From Tsukamurella sp. M9C (lineage in GTDB: Bacteria > Actinomycetota > Actinomycetes > Mycobacteriales > Mycobacteriaceae): a stretch of DNA of 64,000 nucleotides. Shown here piece by piece: positions 55,994 through 64,000 of the stretch; positions within the stretch are counted from its first letter, which is position 1, and each line of letters begins with the position of its first letter. The DNA is taken from contig NZ_JAIULG010000004.1 of assembly GCF_020169415.1 (NCBI RefSeq), forward strand, positions 1-64,000, given 5' to 3'. The translations under genes were made by a program, and so were the position numbers. The notes beneath the pieces are model-generated. The model was not told where the DNA came from, did no database searches, and was given only the letters and a program-made list of their open reading frames with translations.

Positions 55994-57283
55994 TCAGTCC
56001 TTCGGTCGGTTGTCGACCAGCCGGCGGGCCTTCCCGACGGTCCGCTCGATCCCGCCGGGCGCGAGGACGTCCACGTCGACCGTGATGCCGATCTTGTCCT
56101 TGATGAGCTTGCCGAGCGTGCCGCCGGCGTGCTCGTCGTGGGGCCGGTCGTGCCGATGTTCGACCTTCACCGTCAGCCGATCCATACGACCGGGACGGTC
56201 GAGGACGCACTGGAACTGCGGTGCCAGGGCGTCGATCCCGAGGATCAGTTCCTCGATCTGCGTGGGGAAGACGTTGACGCCGCGCAGGATCATCATGTCG
56301 TCGGTGCGGCCCGTGACCTTCTCCATCCGCCGCATCGTGCGGGCGGTCCCGGCGAGCAGCCGGGTGAGGTCACGCGTGCGGTACCGGATGATCGGCGTGG
56401 CCTGCTTGGTCAGCGAGGTGAACACCAGCTCGCCGTGCTCGCCGTCCGGAAGCACCTCTCCGGTCATCGGATCGATGACCTCGGGGTAGAAGTGGTCCTC
56501 CCAGATGTGCAGGCCGTCCTTGGTCTCGACGCACTCCATCGCGACGCCGGGGCCGATCACCTCGGACAGGCCGTAGATGTCGACGGCGTCGATACCGACC
56601 TCCTGCTCGAGCTCGGTGCGCATCCGGTCGGTCCACGGCTCGGCGCCGAAGACGCCCGTCCGCAGGGAGGTCGCCCGTGGATCGATCCCCATGGCGCGCA
56701 TGGTGTCCACGATGGTGAGCATGTAACTCGGGGTCACCATGATGGCGTCGGGCTCGAAGTCCTGGATCAGCTGGATCTGCTTCTCCGTCTGCCCTCCGGA
56801 CATGGGGATCACGGTGGCGCCCAGGCGCTCCGCGCCGTAGTGCGCGCCGAGGCCGCCTGTGAACAGGCCGTAGCCGTAGGCGACATGCACACGGTCGCCC
56901 GCGCGGACCCCGGCGGCGCGCAGCGACCGGGCGACCACGTCGGCCCACATGCCGATGTCGTCGGCGGTGTAGCCCACCACGGTCGGCCGGCCGGTGGTGC
57001 CGGAGGACGCGTGGATCCGGGAGACGCGTTCGCGCGGCACGGCGAACATGCCGAACGGGTAGTTCTCGCGCAGGTCCGCCTTCGTCGTGAAGGGGAACTT
57101 GGCGAGGTCGGCGAGCTCCTTGAGGTCGGACGGGTGCACGCCGGCCTCGTCGAACGCGCGGCGGTAGTGCGGCACGTTCTCGTAGGCGTGCGTGACCGAC
57201 CACTGCATGCGCTCGAGCTGCAGGGCGGAGATCCGGTCGCGGGTCGCGAACTCGATGTCGTCGGTGGGGACGGTCGATGTCAT
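55994..57283 (-). CDS. paaK: Phenylacetate-CoA ligase PaaK
   Basis: A 429-residue AMP-forming ligase that activates phenylacetate to phenylacetyl-CoA, the first step of the paa pathway. HASSGTTGRPTVVGYT (about residues 94-109) is the ATP-binding loop, DIYGLSEVIGPGVA the middle motif, and GRTDDMMILRGVNVFP the C-terminal hinge. Length equals known PaaK (~430). GAGGA lies about 11 nt before the ATG at 57283. It is the last gene seen in the operon, 40 nt after paaE. Confidence 0.93.
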   Translation of the reverse strand: MTSTVPTDDIEFATRDRISALQLERMQWSVTHAYENVPHYRRAFDEAGVHPSDLKELADLAKFPFTTKADLRENYPFGMFAVPRERVSRIHASSGTTGRPTVVGYTADDIGMWADVVARSLRAAGVRAGDRVHVAYGYGLFTGGLGAHYGAERLGATVIPMSGGQTEKQIQLIQDFEPDAIMVTPSYMLTIVDTMRAMGIDPRATSLRTGVFGAEPWTDRMRTELEQEVGIDAVDIYGLSEVIGPGVAMECVETKDGLHIWEDHFYPEVIDPMTGEVLPDGEHGELVFTSLTKQATPIIRYRTRDLTRLLAGTARTMRRMEKVTGRTDDMMILRGVNVFPTQIEELILGIDALAPQFQCVLDRPGRMDRLTVKVEHRHDRPHDEHAGGTLGKLIKDKIGITVDVDVLAPGGIERTVGKARRLVDNRPKD

Positions 57284-57323
57284 CGCTGGCTTCCTCGGGC
57301 TGGGGCGGCTGGTCGCGGCGGGG

Positions 57324-58403
57324 TCAGGCGTCGAAGTCGACGGTGACGGTGTCGCTGGTCGGGTACGTCTGGCAGGTCAGGACGAAGCCGGCGGCCACCT
57401 CGTCGTCCTCGAGGGCGTAGTTGCGGCGCATGTCGACGGTGCCGCACAGCACCTTCGCGCGGCACGTGCCGCACACGCCGCCCTTGCACGCGAAGGGCAG
57501 GTCGGGCCGGAAGTTCTCGGCACCGTCGAGCAGGGTGTCGTCCTGCGCGATCGTGCCGGTCGCGCTCCGCCCGTCGAGGACGACGGTGACCGCGCTGCTC
57601 GGCCCGGTGACGCCGGGCTCGCGGTGCCGCTCCTGCGGCGGCGGGGTGCCGTCGTCGACGTAGAAGAGCTCGCGGTGGATCGCGCTGCGGGCGACGCCGA
57701 GCTCGGCCAGCACCGACTCCGAGTCGGTCACCATCCCGTGCGGGCCGCAGAGCCAGAAGTGGTCGACGTCGGCGGTGGGAACGACGGTGCGCAGCAGCTC
57801 CCGCAGGCGTTCGGCGTCGACGCGGCCGGTGAACAGTTCGACGTCGCGGGGTTCGCGGGAGAGGACGTGGATCACGTCGAGCCGGTCGTGGTAGCGGTCC
57901 TTGAGGTCGGCGATCTCATCGGCGAACATCACCGAGCGGGTGCGCCGGTTGCCGTAGATGAGGATCACGCGGGCAGCGGGATTGGCGAGCACGGTCCCGG
58001 CGATGGACAGCATCGGGGTGATGCCGGAACCGGCCGCGATGAGCACGTGCACGCCGCCCGCGTCGGGGTCCGCGGCGAAGGTCCCCGTCGGGCCCTGGAC
58101 CTCGATGGTGTCGCCCGGGCGGACCCGGTGGACCAGCCAGGAGGAGAACAGGCCGTCGGTGACCTCGCGGACGCCGACCCGGGGGCGCTCGCCGACCGGC
58201 GCGCAGATCGAGTAGGACCGGCGGTGCTCGACGCCGTCGACGGTGCGCCGCAGGGTGAGCGACTGCCCGGCGGCGAAGGCGAACTCGTCGGCGAGGGCGG
58301 CCGGAACGTCGAAGGTCACGGCGACCGCGTCGTCGCAGAGGGACTCGACGTCGGCGACGGTGAGCGCGTGGAAGGCGCGGCCGCGGGTGGCGGTGGCGGT
58401 CAT
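57324..58403 (-). CDS. paaE: Phenylacetyl-CoA epoxidase reductase subunit PaaE
   Basis: A 359-residue protein with a ferredoxin-NADP reductase module (RRSYSICAP for FAD, AGSGITPMLSI for NADPH) and a C-terminal plant-type 2Fe-2S domain (CKGGVCGTC with Cx4Cx2C and a later LTCQTYP Cys). It passes electrons from NADPH to the PaaABC(D) oxygenase, which epoxidises phenylacetyl-CoA. The start overlaps the paaD stop by 1 nt (TGATG). Confidence 0.93.
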   Translation of the reverse strand: MTATATRGRAFHALTVADVESLCDDAVAVTFDVPAALADEFAFAAGQSLTLRRTVDGVEHRRSYSICAPVGERPRVGVREVTDGLFSSWLVHRVRPGDTIEVQGPTGTFAADPDAGGVHVLIAAGSGITPMLSIAGTVLANPAARVILIYGNRRTRSVMFADEIADLKDRYHDRLDVIHVLSREPRDVELFTGRVDAERLRELLRTVVPTADVDHFWLCGPHGMVTDSESVLAELGVARSAIHRELFYVDDGTPPPQERHREPGVTGPSSAVTVVLDGRSATGTIAQDDTLLDGAENFRPDLPFACKGGVCGTCRAKVLCGTVDMRRNYALEDDEVAAGFVLTCQTYPTSDTVTVDFDA

Positions 58404-58912
58404 CAGATCTCCTTGACGTGGTCGAAGGGCTCGTGGCAGTCCAGGCAGCGGTAGAGCGCCTTGCACGGCGTCGCGCTGAACTCGGAGTCGAGCCGAGTGG
58501 CGGTGGAGCCGCACGCGGGGCACGCGATCCGGCGGGGCGCGGGCTGCAGGGTCAGCGGGACGGGACCGTCGCCGCGGCGCGGCGCGGGGCCCGGCGTCGA
58601 GTACCCGGCGGCGCGGAGCTTCGCGCGGCCGGCGTCGGTGATCCAGTCGGTGGTCCACGCGGGGGAGAGCGCGGTCTCGATGGTGATCTCGCCGAAACCG
58701 GCGCCGCGGAGAGCGCTCTCGATGTCGGCGCGGATCGTGCCCATCGCCGGGCAGCCCGAGTAGGTGGGGGTGATGGTCACGGTCACTGCGCCGCCTGCGG
58801 CCTCGGCGACGTCGCGGACGATGCCGAGGTCCGCGAGGGTGACCTGCGGCATCTCGGGGTCGAGCACGGCGCCGACGACGGCGAGGGCGGAACGGGTCGC
58901 GGTGGCGCGCAC
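58403..58912 (-). CDS. paaD: Phenylacetate degradation protein PaaD
   Basis: A 169-residue DUF59/MIP18-type protein (LDPEMPQVTLADLGIV, then TPTYSGCPAM) with a C-terminal Cys-rich zinc-finger-like stretch (CPACG...C...CLDCHE). PaaD is thought to help assemble or mature the metal sites of the epoxidase complex. The GTG start lies 1 nt after the paaC stop. Confidence 0.92.
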   Translation of the reverse strand: MRATATRSALAVVGAVLDPEMPQVTLADLGIVRDVAEAAGGAVTVTITPTYSGCPAMGTIRADIESALRGAGFGEITIETALSPAWTTDWITDAGRAKLRAAGYSTPGPAPRRGDGPVPLTLQPAPRRIACPACGSTATRLDSEFSATPCKALYRCLDCHEPFDHVKEI

Positions 58913-58913
58913 G

Positions 58914-59831
58914 TCACCACGTCCCTTCGGGGTGGGCGCGCGCGACGGACTGCATCTCGGCGAGGATGCGGCTGAGCTCCTCGGTGTGCAGCCCCTGGCG
59001 CCCTGCCCGCCCGCCGACGCGGGCCACGCCCGGCGCGTCGGGGATCGGGAGGCCCGCGGCGCCGAAGGTGAGTGCCATGACCGCGTCGAACTCCGGGCGC
59101 AGACCGCTCGGATCCACGCCGATGCCGGACGCGGTGAGCGCGAGTTCCTCGGTCGACGGCTCGAACAGCTCGGGGACGTACGGCCACACGCGGGCGATCG
59201 CCGCCTCGGTCCGTCGCCGCGACTCGTCGGTGCCCTGGGCGAGGGTGACCACCCAGCGCGCGGCGTAGTCGCGGTGGTAGGTGATCTCCTTGACGCCCTT
59301 GGCCGCCACCGCGGCGAGCACCGGGTCGCGGGACTCCCGGAGGCGGTCGAACAGCGCCAGGCGGGCGGTCGCGAACACCAGCAGCCGCACCATCGAGACG
59401 GCGAAGTCGCCGTTGTCGAGCTCGACGAGCCGGACGTTGCGGAAGGCCGCGTCGTCGCGGAAGAAGGCCAGGGCGTCCTCGGCGGGCACGGGCGAGGTGT
59501 CCGAGACGTGCGGCACCACGGCGGGGTCGGCGGCCGCCGCGCGGGCGAGCAGCAGCCGGGCCTGCCCGATGAGGTCGAGGCCGACGTTGGCGAGCGCGAC
59601 CTCCTCCTCGAGTTCGGGGGCGCGGGTGCTCCATTCGGCGAGGCGCTGTGCGGAGATCAGCGCGTCGTCGCCGAGCATCAGGCAGTAGACGGCGAGGGCG
59701 TGCGGGTCGGCGTCGTCCGGCACCGTCGTGTCCACCCCGGCGAGGGGCTCGTCGAAGCTGGTGCCGAAGGCCCACTGGCCGTGGGAGTCCGAGTCGACGA
59801 GGCCCTCGTAGGCGTTGTCGTGATCGATCAT
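58914..59831 (-). CDS. paaC: Phenylacetyl-CoA epoxidase subunit PaaC
   Basis: A 305-residue ferritin-like helical protein, the structural partner of PaaA in the epoxidase. DDALISAQRLAEWSTRAP and NVGLDLIGQARLLLARAA are typical first helices, and KEITYHRDYAARWVVTLAQG follows in the middle. I prefer the ATG at 59831, with AGGA 9 nt upstream; the ATG at 59840 is directly next to that site and would add only three residues. Confidence 0.92.
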   Translation of the reverse strand: MIDHDNAYEGLVDSDSHGQWAFGTSFDEPLAGVDTTVPDDADPHALAVYCLMLGDDALISAQRLAEWSTRAPELEEEVALANVGLDLIGQARLLLARAAAADPAVVPHVSDTSPVPAEDALAFFRDDAAFRNVRLVELDNGDFAVSMVRLLVFATARLALFDRLRESRDPVLAAVAAKGVKEITYHRDYAARWVVTLAQGTDESRRRTEAAIARVWPYVPELFEPSTEELALTASGIGVDPSGLRPEFDAVMALTFGAAGLPIPDAPGVARVGGRAGRQGLHTEELSRILAEMQSVARAHPEGTW

Positions 59832-59868
59832 GGCTGTCATTCCTGTTCGCGGGCTGAGCGAGGGGCGG

Positions 59869-60165
59869 TCACATGTGCGGGACGGACTCGGGGATCTCGT
59901 AGAAGGTCGGGTGGCGGTAGACCTTGTCGCCGCTCGGCGCGAAGAACGGGTCCTTCTCGGACGGGCTGGAGGCGACGACGTCCGTCGACCGGACCACCCA
60001 GATGCTCACGCCCTCGTTGCGGCGCGTGTACACATCGCGGGCGTTGCGCAGCGCCATCTCGGCGTCCGCGGCGTGCAGGGATCCGACGTGCACGTGGTTC
60101 AGTCCGCGCTTGCCGCGCAGGAACACCTCGTACAGCGGCCACTCGATACGGGTCTGCTCGGTCAT
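59869..60165 (-). CDS. paaB: Phenylacetyl-CoA epoxidase subunit PaaB
   Basis: A 98-residue protein with the PaaB hallmarks YEVFLRGKRGLNHVHVGSL at the start and the C-terminal FFAPSGDKVYRHPTFYEIP. It is the small bridging subunit of the PaaABCE epoxidase. A strong AAGGAG precedes the ATG, overlapping the end of paaA, from which it is separated by 2 nt. Confidence 0.93.
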   Translation of the reverse strand: MTEQTRIEWPLYEVFLRGKRGLNHVHVGSLHAADAEMALRNARDVYTRRNEGVSIWVVRSTDVVASSPSEKDPFFAPSGDKVYRHPTFYEIPESVPHM

Positions 60166-60167
60166 GT

Positions 60168-61112
60168 CTACTCCTTCTCCGATGCTGCGGTGCGGGCGGC
60201 GAAGGCGCCGGCGGCGGCCCGCACCCAGGCGCCGTTCTCGTGCGCGGCGCGACGGTTCGCGATCCGCTCGACGCTGGTCGCGCCGTTGCCCTTGACCACC
60301 TGCATGAACTCGTCCCAGTCGGGCTCGCCGAAGTCGTACGCGCCGCGATCTGCGTTCCACGCCAGGTCGGGGTCCGGGAAGGTCACCCCGAGGACCTCGG
60401 CCTGCGGGACCGACATGTCGACGAAGCGCTGGCGCAGCTCGTCGTTGGTGTGCCGCTTGATCCGCCACGCCATCGACTGCGCCGAATTCGGCGAGCGGTC
60501 GTCCGGCGGCCCGAACATCATGAGGGCCGGCCACCACCAGCGATTCACGGACTCCTGCACCATGTCCCGCTGCGCCTGCGTGCCGGACATCATCGTCATC
60601 AGCATCTCGAAACCCTGGCGCTGGTGGAAGGACTCCTCCTTGCACACCCGGATCATCGCCCGCCCGTACGGGCCGTACGAGCTGCGGCACAGCGGCACCT
60701 GGTTGCAGATGGCGGCACCGTCGACCAGCCACCCGATCACGCCGACGTCCGCGTAGGAGAGCGTGGGGTAGTTGAAGATCGACGAGTACTTCTGGCGGCC
60801 CTCGATGAGGTTCTCCGTGAGCTCCGCGCGGTCGACGCCGAGCGTCTCCGTCGCGGAGTACAGGTAGAGGCCGTGGCCGGCCTCGTCCTGCACCTTGGCC
60901 ATGAGGATGGCCTTGCGGCGCAGCGACGGCGCGCGGGTGAGCCAGTTGCCCTCCGGCTGCATGCCGATGATCTCGGAGTGCGCGTGCTGGGCGATCTGCC
61001 GGACGAGGGTCTTGCGGTATCCGTCCGGCATCCAGTCGCGCGGCTCGATGCGCTGGTCGGACTGGACGATGCGGTCGAACTCGGTCTCGAGGTCGGTCGT
61101 GGTGTCTGTCAT
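60168..61112 (-). CDS. paaA: Phenylacetyl-CoA epoxidase catalytic subunit PaaA
   Basis: A 314-residue di-iron oxygenase subunit. The metal-binding helices are visible as [17 protein letters not shown] (E and H ligands) and [14 protein letters not shown]. It converts phenylacetyl-CoA plus O2 to the 1,2-epoxide with electrons from PaaE. It is the first of the A-B-C-D-E series, reading toward PaaK. Confidence 0.94.
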   Translation of the reverse strand: MTDTTTDLETEFDRIVQSDQRIEPRDWMPDGYRKTLVRQIAQHAHSEIIGMQPEGNWLTRAPSLRRKAILMAKVQDEAGHGLYLYSATETLGVDRAELTENLIEGRQKYSSIFNYPTLSYADVGVIGWLVDGAAICNQVPLCRSSYGPYGRAMIRVCKEESFHQRQGFEMLMTMMSGTQAQRDMVQESVNRWWWPALMMFGPPDDRSPNSAQSMAWRIKRHTNDELRQRFVDMSVPQAEVLGVTFPDPDLAWNADRGAYDFGEPDWDEFMQVVKGNGATSVERIANRRAAHENGAWVRAAAGAFAARTAASEKE

Positions 61113-61139
61113 GGGCTGTGCCTTCCGTGCGGCTGGTGG

Positions 61140-61922
61140 TCAGCGACCGGTGAACGCGGGCCAGCGCTTGGCGAGGAACGCCTCGACGGCGCCCGTGTGA
61201 TCGGCGGTGGCGGCGAGGGGGACCGCTCCGGCGCGCTCGCGCTCGAGCGCCTCGTCGAGCGGCGGGAGGGAGGCGGCGACGAGCGATTTCACGGCGGCGA
61301 ACGCCGCGGTGGGTCCGGCGGCGAGCCGGCGCGCGACGGCCTCGGCGGTGGCGGCGGCCTCGTCGTCGGCGGCGACCTGTGCGATGAGGCCCCAGTCGAG
61401 GGCCTGCGCGGCGGAGATCTTGGTGCCGAGCAGGATGAACGCCCGCGTGCGGACCGCGCCGATGGCGTCGACGAGCGTCCGGGTCAGGCCCGAGTCGGAC
61501 GCCAGGCCGATAGCGGTGAAGGCCGTCGCGAAGCTCGCGCTCTCGGCGGCCACGACCACGTCGGCCGCGAGCGCGAGGCCGAGTCCTGCACCGACGCAGG
61601 CGCCCTGGACCGCGGCGACCACCGGGACCTCGAGCGCGGCGATGCCGGAGATCAGGGGGTTGTAGTGCTCGGCGACGGTATCCATGGCGCGCTCGGGCGA
61701 GCGGCTCAGCGCGTCCGCGTGCTCGCCGAGGTCCTGGCCCACGCAGAAGTTGCGGCCCTCGGCGCGGATCAGGACGGCGCGCACGGCGTCGTCCGCGGCG
61801 ATGGACCGGACGGCGTCGAGAAGGGCGGTCTTGAGCGCGACGTCGAGCGCGTTGGCGGCCTGCGGGCGGTTCAGAGTGAGGACGGCGAGGCCGTCGGCGA
61901 CGGTGAGGGTGGCGGAATCCAT
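61140..61922 (-). CDS. Enoyl-CoA hydratase/isomerase, PaaG-like
   Basis: A 260-residue crotonase with RPQAANALD at the start, RAEGRNFCVGQDLGEH (about residues 53-68, Asp at 65) and AVQGACVGAGLGLALAADVV for the oxyanion hole. In paa pathways PaaG isomerises the ring-epoxide CoA and Delta3-enoyl-CoA; this copy, next to paaABCDE, is the best candidate. The second crotonase at 62799 could share the role, and homology alone does not decide which is F and which G. Confidence 0.82.
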   Translation of the reverse strand: MDSATLTVADGLAVLTLNRPQAANALDVALKTALLDAVRSIAADDAVRAVLIRAEGRNFCVGQDLGEHADALSRSPERAMDTVAEHYNPLISGIAALEVPVVAAVQGACVGAGLGLALAADVVVAAESASFATAFTAIGLASDSGLTRTLVDAIGAVRTRAFILLGTKISAAQALDWGLIAQVAADDEAAATAEAVARRLAAGPTAAFAAVKSLVAASLPPLDEALERERAGAVPLAATADHTGAVEAFLAKRWPAFTGR

Positions 61923-61950
61923 GGGGTCTCCTCGGATCGATGTCGGCGGG

Positions 61951-62802
61951 TCAGGACCAGGTGTGGAAGCCGCGGCCGCTCTTGCGGCCGAGCTCGCCGC
62001 TCGCGACCTTGTCGCGCAACAGCTGCGGTGGCGTGAACCGATCGCCCAGCGTCGACGCCAGGTGCTCGGCGATCGCGAGCCGGACGTCGAGGCCCACGAG
62101 GTCGGTGGACCGCAGCGGCCCCATGGGGTGGCGGTAGCCGAGCTCCATCGCCCGGTCGATCGACTCCGCGTCGGCGACGCCCTCCTCGAGCATGCGGATC
62201 GCCTCGAGACCCAGGCACACGCCGAGTCGGCTGGTGGCGAAGCCGGGGGAGTCGTTGACCAGCACCTCCTGCTTGCCCAACAGCTCCACCCAGCCGCGCA
62301 CGCGGTCGACGACGGCCTCGTCGGTGTCCGGGGTGCGGATGATCTCGACGAGCGTCGACGCCGGCACGGGGTTGAAGAAGTGCATGCCCACCAGCCGCCT
62401 CGGGTCGTCGAGCGCGGCGGCGAGGGAGGCGATCGAGAGCGAGCTGGTGTTGCTCGCGACGACGCAGGTGTCGCCCACGGCGCGCTCCACGCGGTGCAGC
62501 ACGTCGAGCTTGAGGTCGATGCGCTCCGGCACGGCCTCGATGACCACGTCGGCGTCGGCGGGCAGGTCCTCGATGTCGGCGACCACGGTGAGCCGAGCGG
62601 CCACGTCCTCGGGCGTGCGTCCGCCGAGCTTGTCGCGCTCGGCGGCGCGCCGCAGGCCGGTGACGACGCGGTCCCGCGCCGCCTCCCGGTCACCGCTCTC
62701 GGCGAGGACGACGGTGGCGCCGAGCGTCGCGAAGACCTGCGCGATGCCCGCGCCCATCCGGCCTCCGCCGACGACGCCCACCTTCGACGGTGCTGTGCTC
62801 AT
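61951..62802 (-). CDS. paaH: 3-hydroxyacyl-CoA dehydrogenase PaaH
   Basis: A 283-residue 3-hydroxybutyryl-CoA-type dehydrogenase. The NAD loop VVGGGRMGAGIAQVFA is at residues 10-25. The catalytic His-Glu region appears as SNTSSLSI and GMHFFNPVP, and NDSPGFATSRL starts the C-terminal domain. In the paa pathway it oxidises 3-hydroxyadipyl-CoA to 3-oxoadipyl-CoA. It overlaps the upstream crotonase end by 4 nt (ATGA). Confidence 0.88.
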   Translation of the reverse strand: MSTAPSKVGVVGGGRMGAGIAQVFATLGATVVLAESGDREAARDRVVTGLRRAAERDKLGGRTPEDVAARLTVVADIEDLPADADVVIEAVPERIDLKLDVLHRVERAVGDTCVVASNTSSLSIASLAAALDDPRRLVGMHFFNPVPASTLVEIIRTPDTDEAVVDRVRGWVELLGKQEVLVNDSPGFATSRLGVCLGLEAIRMLEEGVADAESIDRAMELGYRHPMGPLRSTDLVGLDVRLAIAEHLASTLGDRFTPPQLLRDKVASGELGRKSGRGFHTWS

Positions 62803-63557
62803 CTGCGGTTCCTCTTCTCCAGGAAGGCGGTCATGCGCTCCTGCTTGTCGGTGGTGTCGAACAGGACGGCCTGGGCGATGTCCTCCACCCGGCCCGTGCC
62901 GTCGATGATCGATTTGGTCAGGCGCAGCGCCAGCGCGGACGAGGCCGTGATGCGGTCGATGGCCCGATGGGCCGCGGCGATGTGCTCGCCGGCGGGGACG
63001 ACGTCCATGACGAGGCCGCACCGGAGCGCGGCCGCGGCGTCGAGCGTGCGGCCCGCGAGCAGCACCTGCTTGGCGACAGACTGGCCGACCAGGGCGGGCA
63101 GCCGGTAGGTGGCACCCGCGGCGGCGAGGATGCCGAGGCCGGGCTCCGGGTTGCCGAAGACGGCGGTGTCGGTGGCGATCCGGAGGTCGCAGGCGTAGCT
63201 GAGTTCCGCGCCGCCGCCGAGCGCGTAGCCACTCACCGCGGCGACGGTGGGCAGGGGGAGTGCGGCGAACCGGTCGAACAGCGTGCGGTTGATCCCGGCG
63301 AGCGCCTGGTCGCGGCCCCGGTCGCGGAGCTCCCCGATGTCGGCGCCGCCCGCGAAGTGGTCGCCGGCGCCGGTGAGCAGGACGGGCGCGGGATCGGACT
63401 CGATCGCGCCGCAGACGGTGTGCAGCTCGGCGATCATCGCGGCGTCGATGGCGTTGCGCGCCGCGGGGCGGTCGAGCGTCACGACGTACCGGTCCTCCGT
63501 CCGCACGACGGAGACGGTGCGGAGGCCGGGGAGTACGGCCGTCAGGGCTTCGGTCAT
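62799..63557 (-). CDS. paaF: Enoyl-CoA hydratase, PaaF-like
   Basis: A 252-residue crotonase with RPAARNAIDAAM, TGAGDHFAGGADIGEL (about residues 63-78) and AAVSGYALGGGAELSYACD. It is the first gene of the minus-strand paa operon, directly after the divergent TetR gene. PaaF hydrates 2,3-didehydroadipyl-CoA; the coupling to paaH by 4-nt overlap supports F rather than G. Confidence 0.8.
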   Translation of the reverse strand: MTEALTAVLPGLRTVSVVRTEDRYVVTLDRPAARNAIDAAMIAELHTVCGAIESDPAPVLLTGAGDHFAGGADIGELRDRGRDQALAGINRTLFDRFAALPLPTVAAVSGYALGGGAELSYACDLRIATDTAVFGNPEPGLGILAAAGATYRLPALVGQSVAKQVLLAGRTLDAAAALRCGLVMDVVPAGEHIAAAHRAIDRITASSALALRLTKSIIDGTGRVEDIAQAVLFDTTDKQERMTAFLEKRNRR

Positions 63558-63593
63558 AGCGCTGTCCTCTTCGGTCGGTGCCCCGAAATAATA

Positions 63594-63607
63594 ACCGATC
63601 ATTCGGT
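63594..63607. promoter_or_regulatory. Dyad operator candidate between paaF and the TetR gene
   Basis: ACCGATCATTCGGT has perfect 5-nt arms and is extended on the right by CGGT, within a short AT-rich divergent promoter (TAATAA just to the left). Such ACCGA...TCGGT dyads are typical TetR-family operators. Position between the two divergent starts suits control of both. Confidence 0.6.
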
Positions 63608-63657
63608 CGGTAACAAGGTCTTGATCGGAAGTCGGGTCCGGATGGGAGAATCTGTTC

Positions 63658-64000
63658 ATGAGCACCACACCCGTCCGGCGGCGTACCGGCTCGCCGGGGC
63701 GTCCCGGCTACGACCTCGACTCCCTGCTGGCGGTCGCGGTCCGCGTCTTCAACGAGCGCGGCTACGACGCCACCAGCATGGACGTGCTGGCGAAGAATCT
63801 GGGGCTGACGAAGTCCTCGATCTACCACCACGTCGCCGGCAAGGAGGAGCTCCTCGAGCTGGCGCTCAACCGCGCGCTGAGCGGGTTGTTCGCGGTCACC
63901 ACGGAGACGGGCGCGACCACCGGCAGGTCGGTGGACCGGCTCGAGTACGTGCTGCGCCGGAGCGTCGAGGTGCTGGTGGCGGAGCTGCCCTACGTGACGC
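63658..64000 (+). CDS. TetR-family regulator of the paa cluster (partial, runs off window)
   Basis: The first 114 residues are present. A basic N-terminus (RRRTGSPGRPGY) is followed by the TetR helix-turn-helix: LLAVAVRVFNERGYDATSM, then LAKNLGLTKSSIYHHVAGKEELL. It is divergent from the paa operon with a dyad operator between. By position it is the phenylacetyl-CoA-responsive repressor (PaaR role). GGGAGAA lies about 7 nt before the ATG. The ligand domain is cut by the right edge. Confidence 0.85.
   Translation, partial: MSTTPVRRRTGSPGRPGYDLDSLLAVAVRVFNERGYDATSMDVLAKNLGLTKSSIYHHVAGKEELLELALNRALSGLFAVTTETGATTGRSVDRLEYVLRRSVEVLVAELPYVT

Overview
The window is very GC-rich with dense, often overlapping genes, GTG/TTG starts, an Lsr2-type nucleoid protein, F420-type split-barrel oxidoreductases, DipZ and IdeR/DtxR-like iron boxes. 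This points to an actinobacterium of the order Mycobacteriales. A Tsukamurella-like genome is my best guess, but the sequence alone does not prove the genus. Many genes lack a Shine-Dalgarno sequence and instead carry a TAnnnT -10 element 6-8 nt before the start codon, the signature of leaderless transcription.

Layout. 0-3.2 kb: the start of a secreted Pro/Ala-rich protein, a PutP-type Na+/proline symporter and an MFS transporter. 3.2-12.5 kb (all minus): an iron-associated unit reading from an enlarged 1844-aa glutamate-synthase-like protein into a CysJ-type diflavin reductase, a HemS-like haem-utilisation protein and a frameshifted siderophore-binding lipoprotein, with iron boxes before the first and last genes. 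12.6-13.3 kb: two small membrane proteins. 13.35-15.9 kb: a 2.5-kb mini-island in the 3' end of tRNA-His, flanked by a 31-bp direct repeat and without an integrase. It carries three paralogous small membrane proteins, other small ORFs and an Lsr2 paralogue. 16-23.9 kb: mostly housekeeping and redox genes (oligoribonuclease, split-barrel proteins, HerA-like ATPase, SDR, DoxX, FadH with a PadR regulator). 23.98 kb: tRNA-Arg.

24-28.7 kb is a small catabolic operon (PhyH-type dioxygenase, RidA, MFS transporter, DapB-like dehydrogenase) next to a TetR regulator. 28.8-46.4 kb is a large amine-catabolism locus: a PucR-type regulator, an 11-gene, 14-kb operon on the minus strand, and a divergent pair (multi-TM protein plus DAO-type oxidase). 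The operon encodes a Baeyer-Villiger-type monooxygenase, alpha/beta hydrolase, amine oxidase, APC permease, gamma-glutamyl-amine synthetase, C26 amidohydrolase, a fused acyl-CoA ligase/enoyl-CoA hydratase, Zn-alcohol dehydrogenase, aldehyde dehydrogenase and an imine-reductase-like protein. Read as chemistry, these genes could take an alicyclic or alkyl amine to a ketone, a lactone, a hydroxy acid, a diacid and then a CoA ester.

46.5-55.98 kb: a small secreted protein, DipZ, a NUDIX hydrolase, a citrate transporter followed by its CitA/CitB-type two-component system, a secreted lipase-like hydrolase and an S9 peptidase. 56-64 kb: a phenylacetate degradation operon, paaF-paaH-paaG-like-paaABCDE-paaK on the minus strand, with a divergent TetR-type regulator cut off by the right edge. 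The most interesting parts are the tRNA-His mini-island, the iron-box operon built around the unusual glutamate synthase, and the amine operon with its ligase/hydratase fusion.
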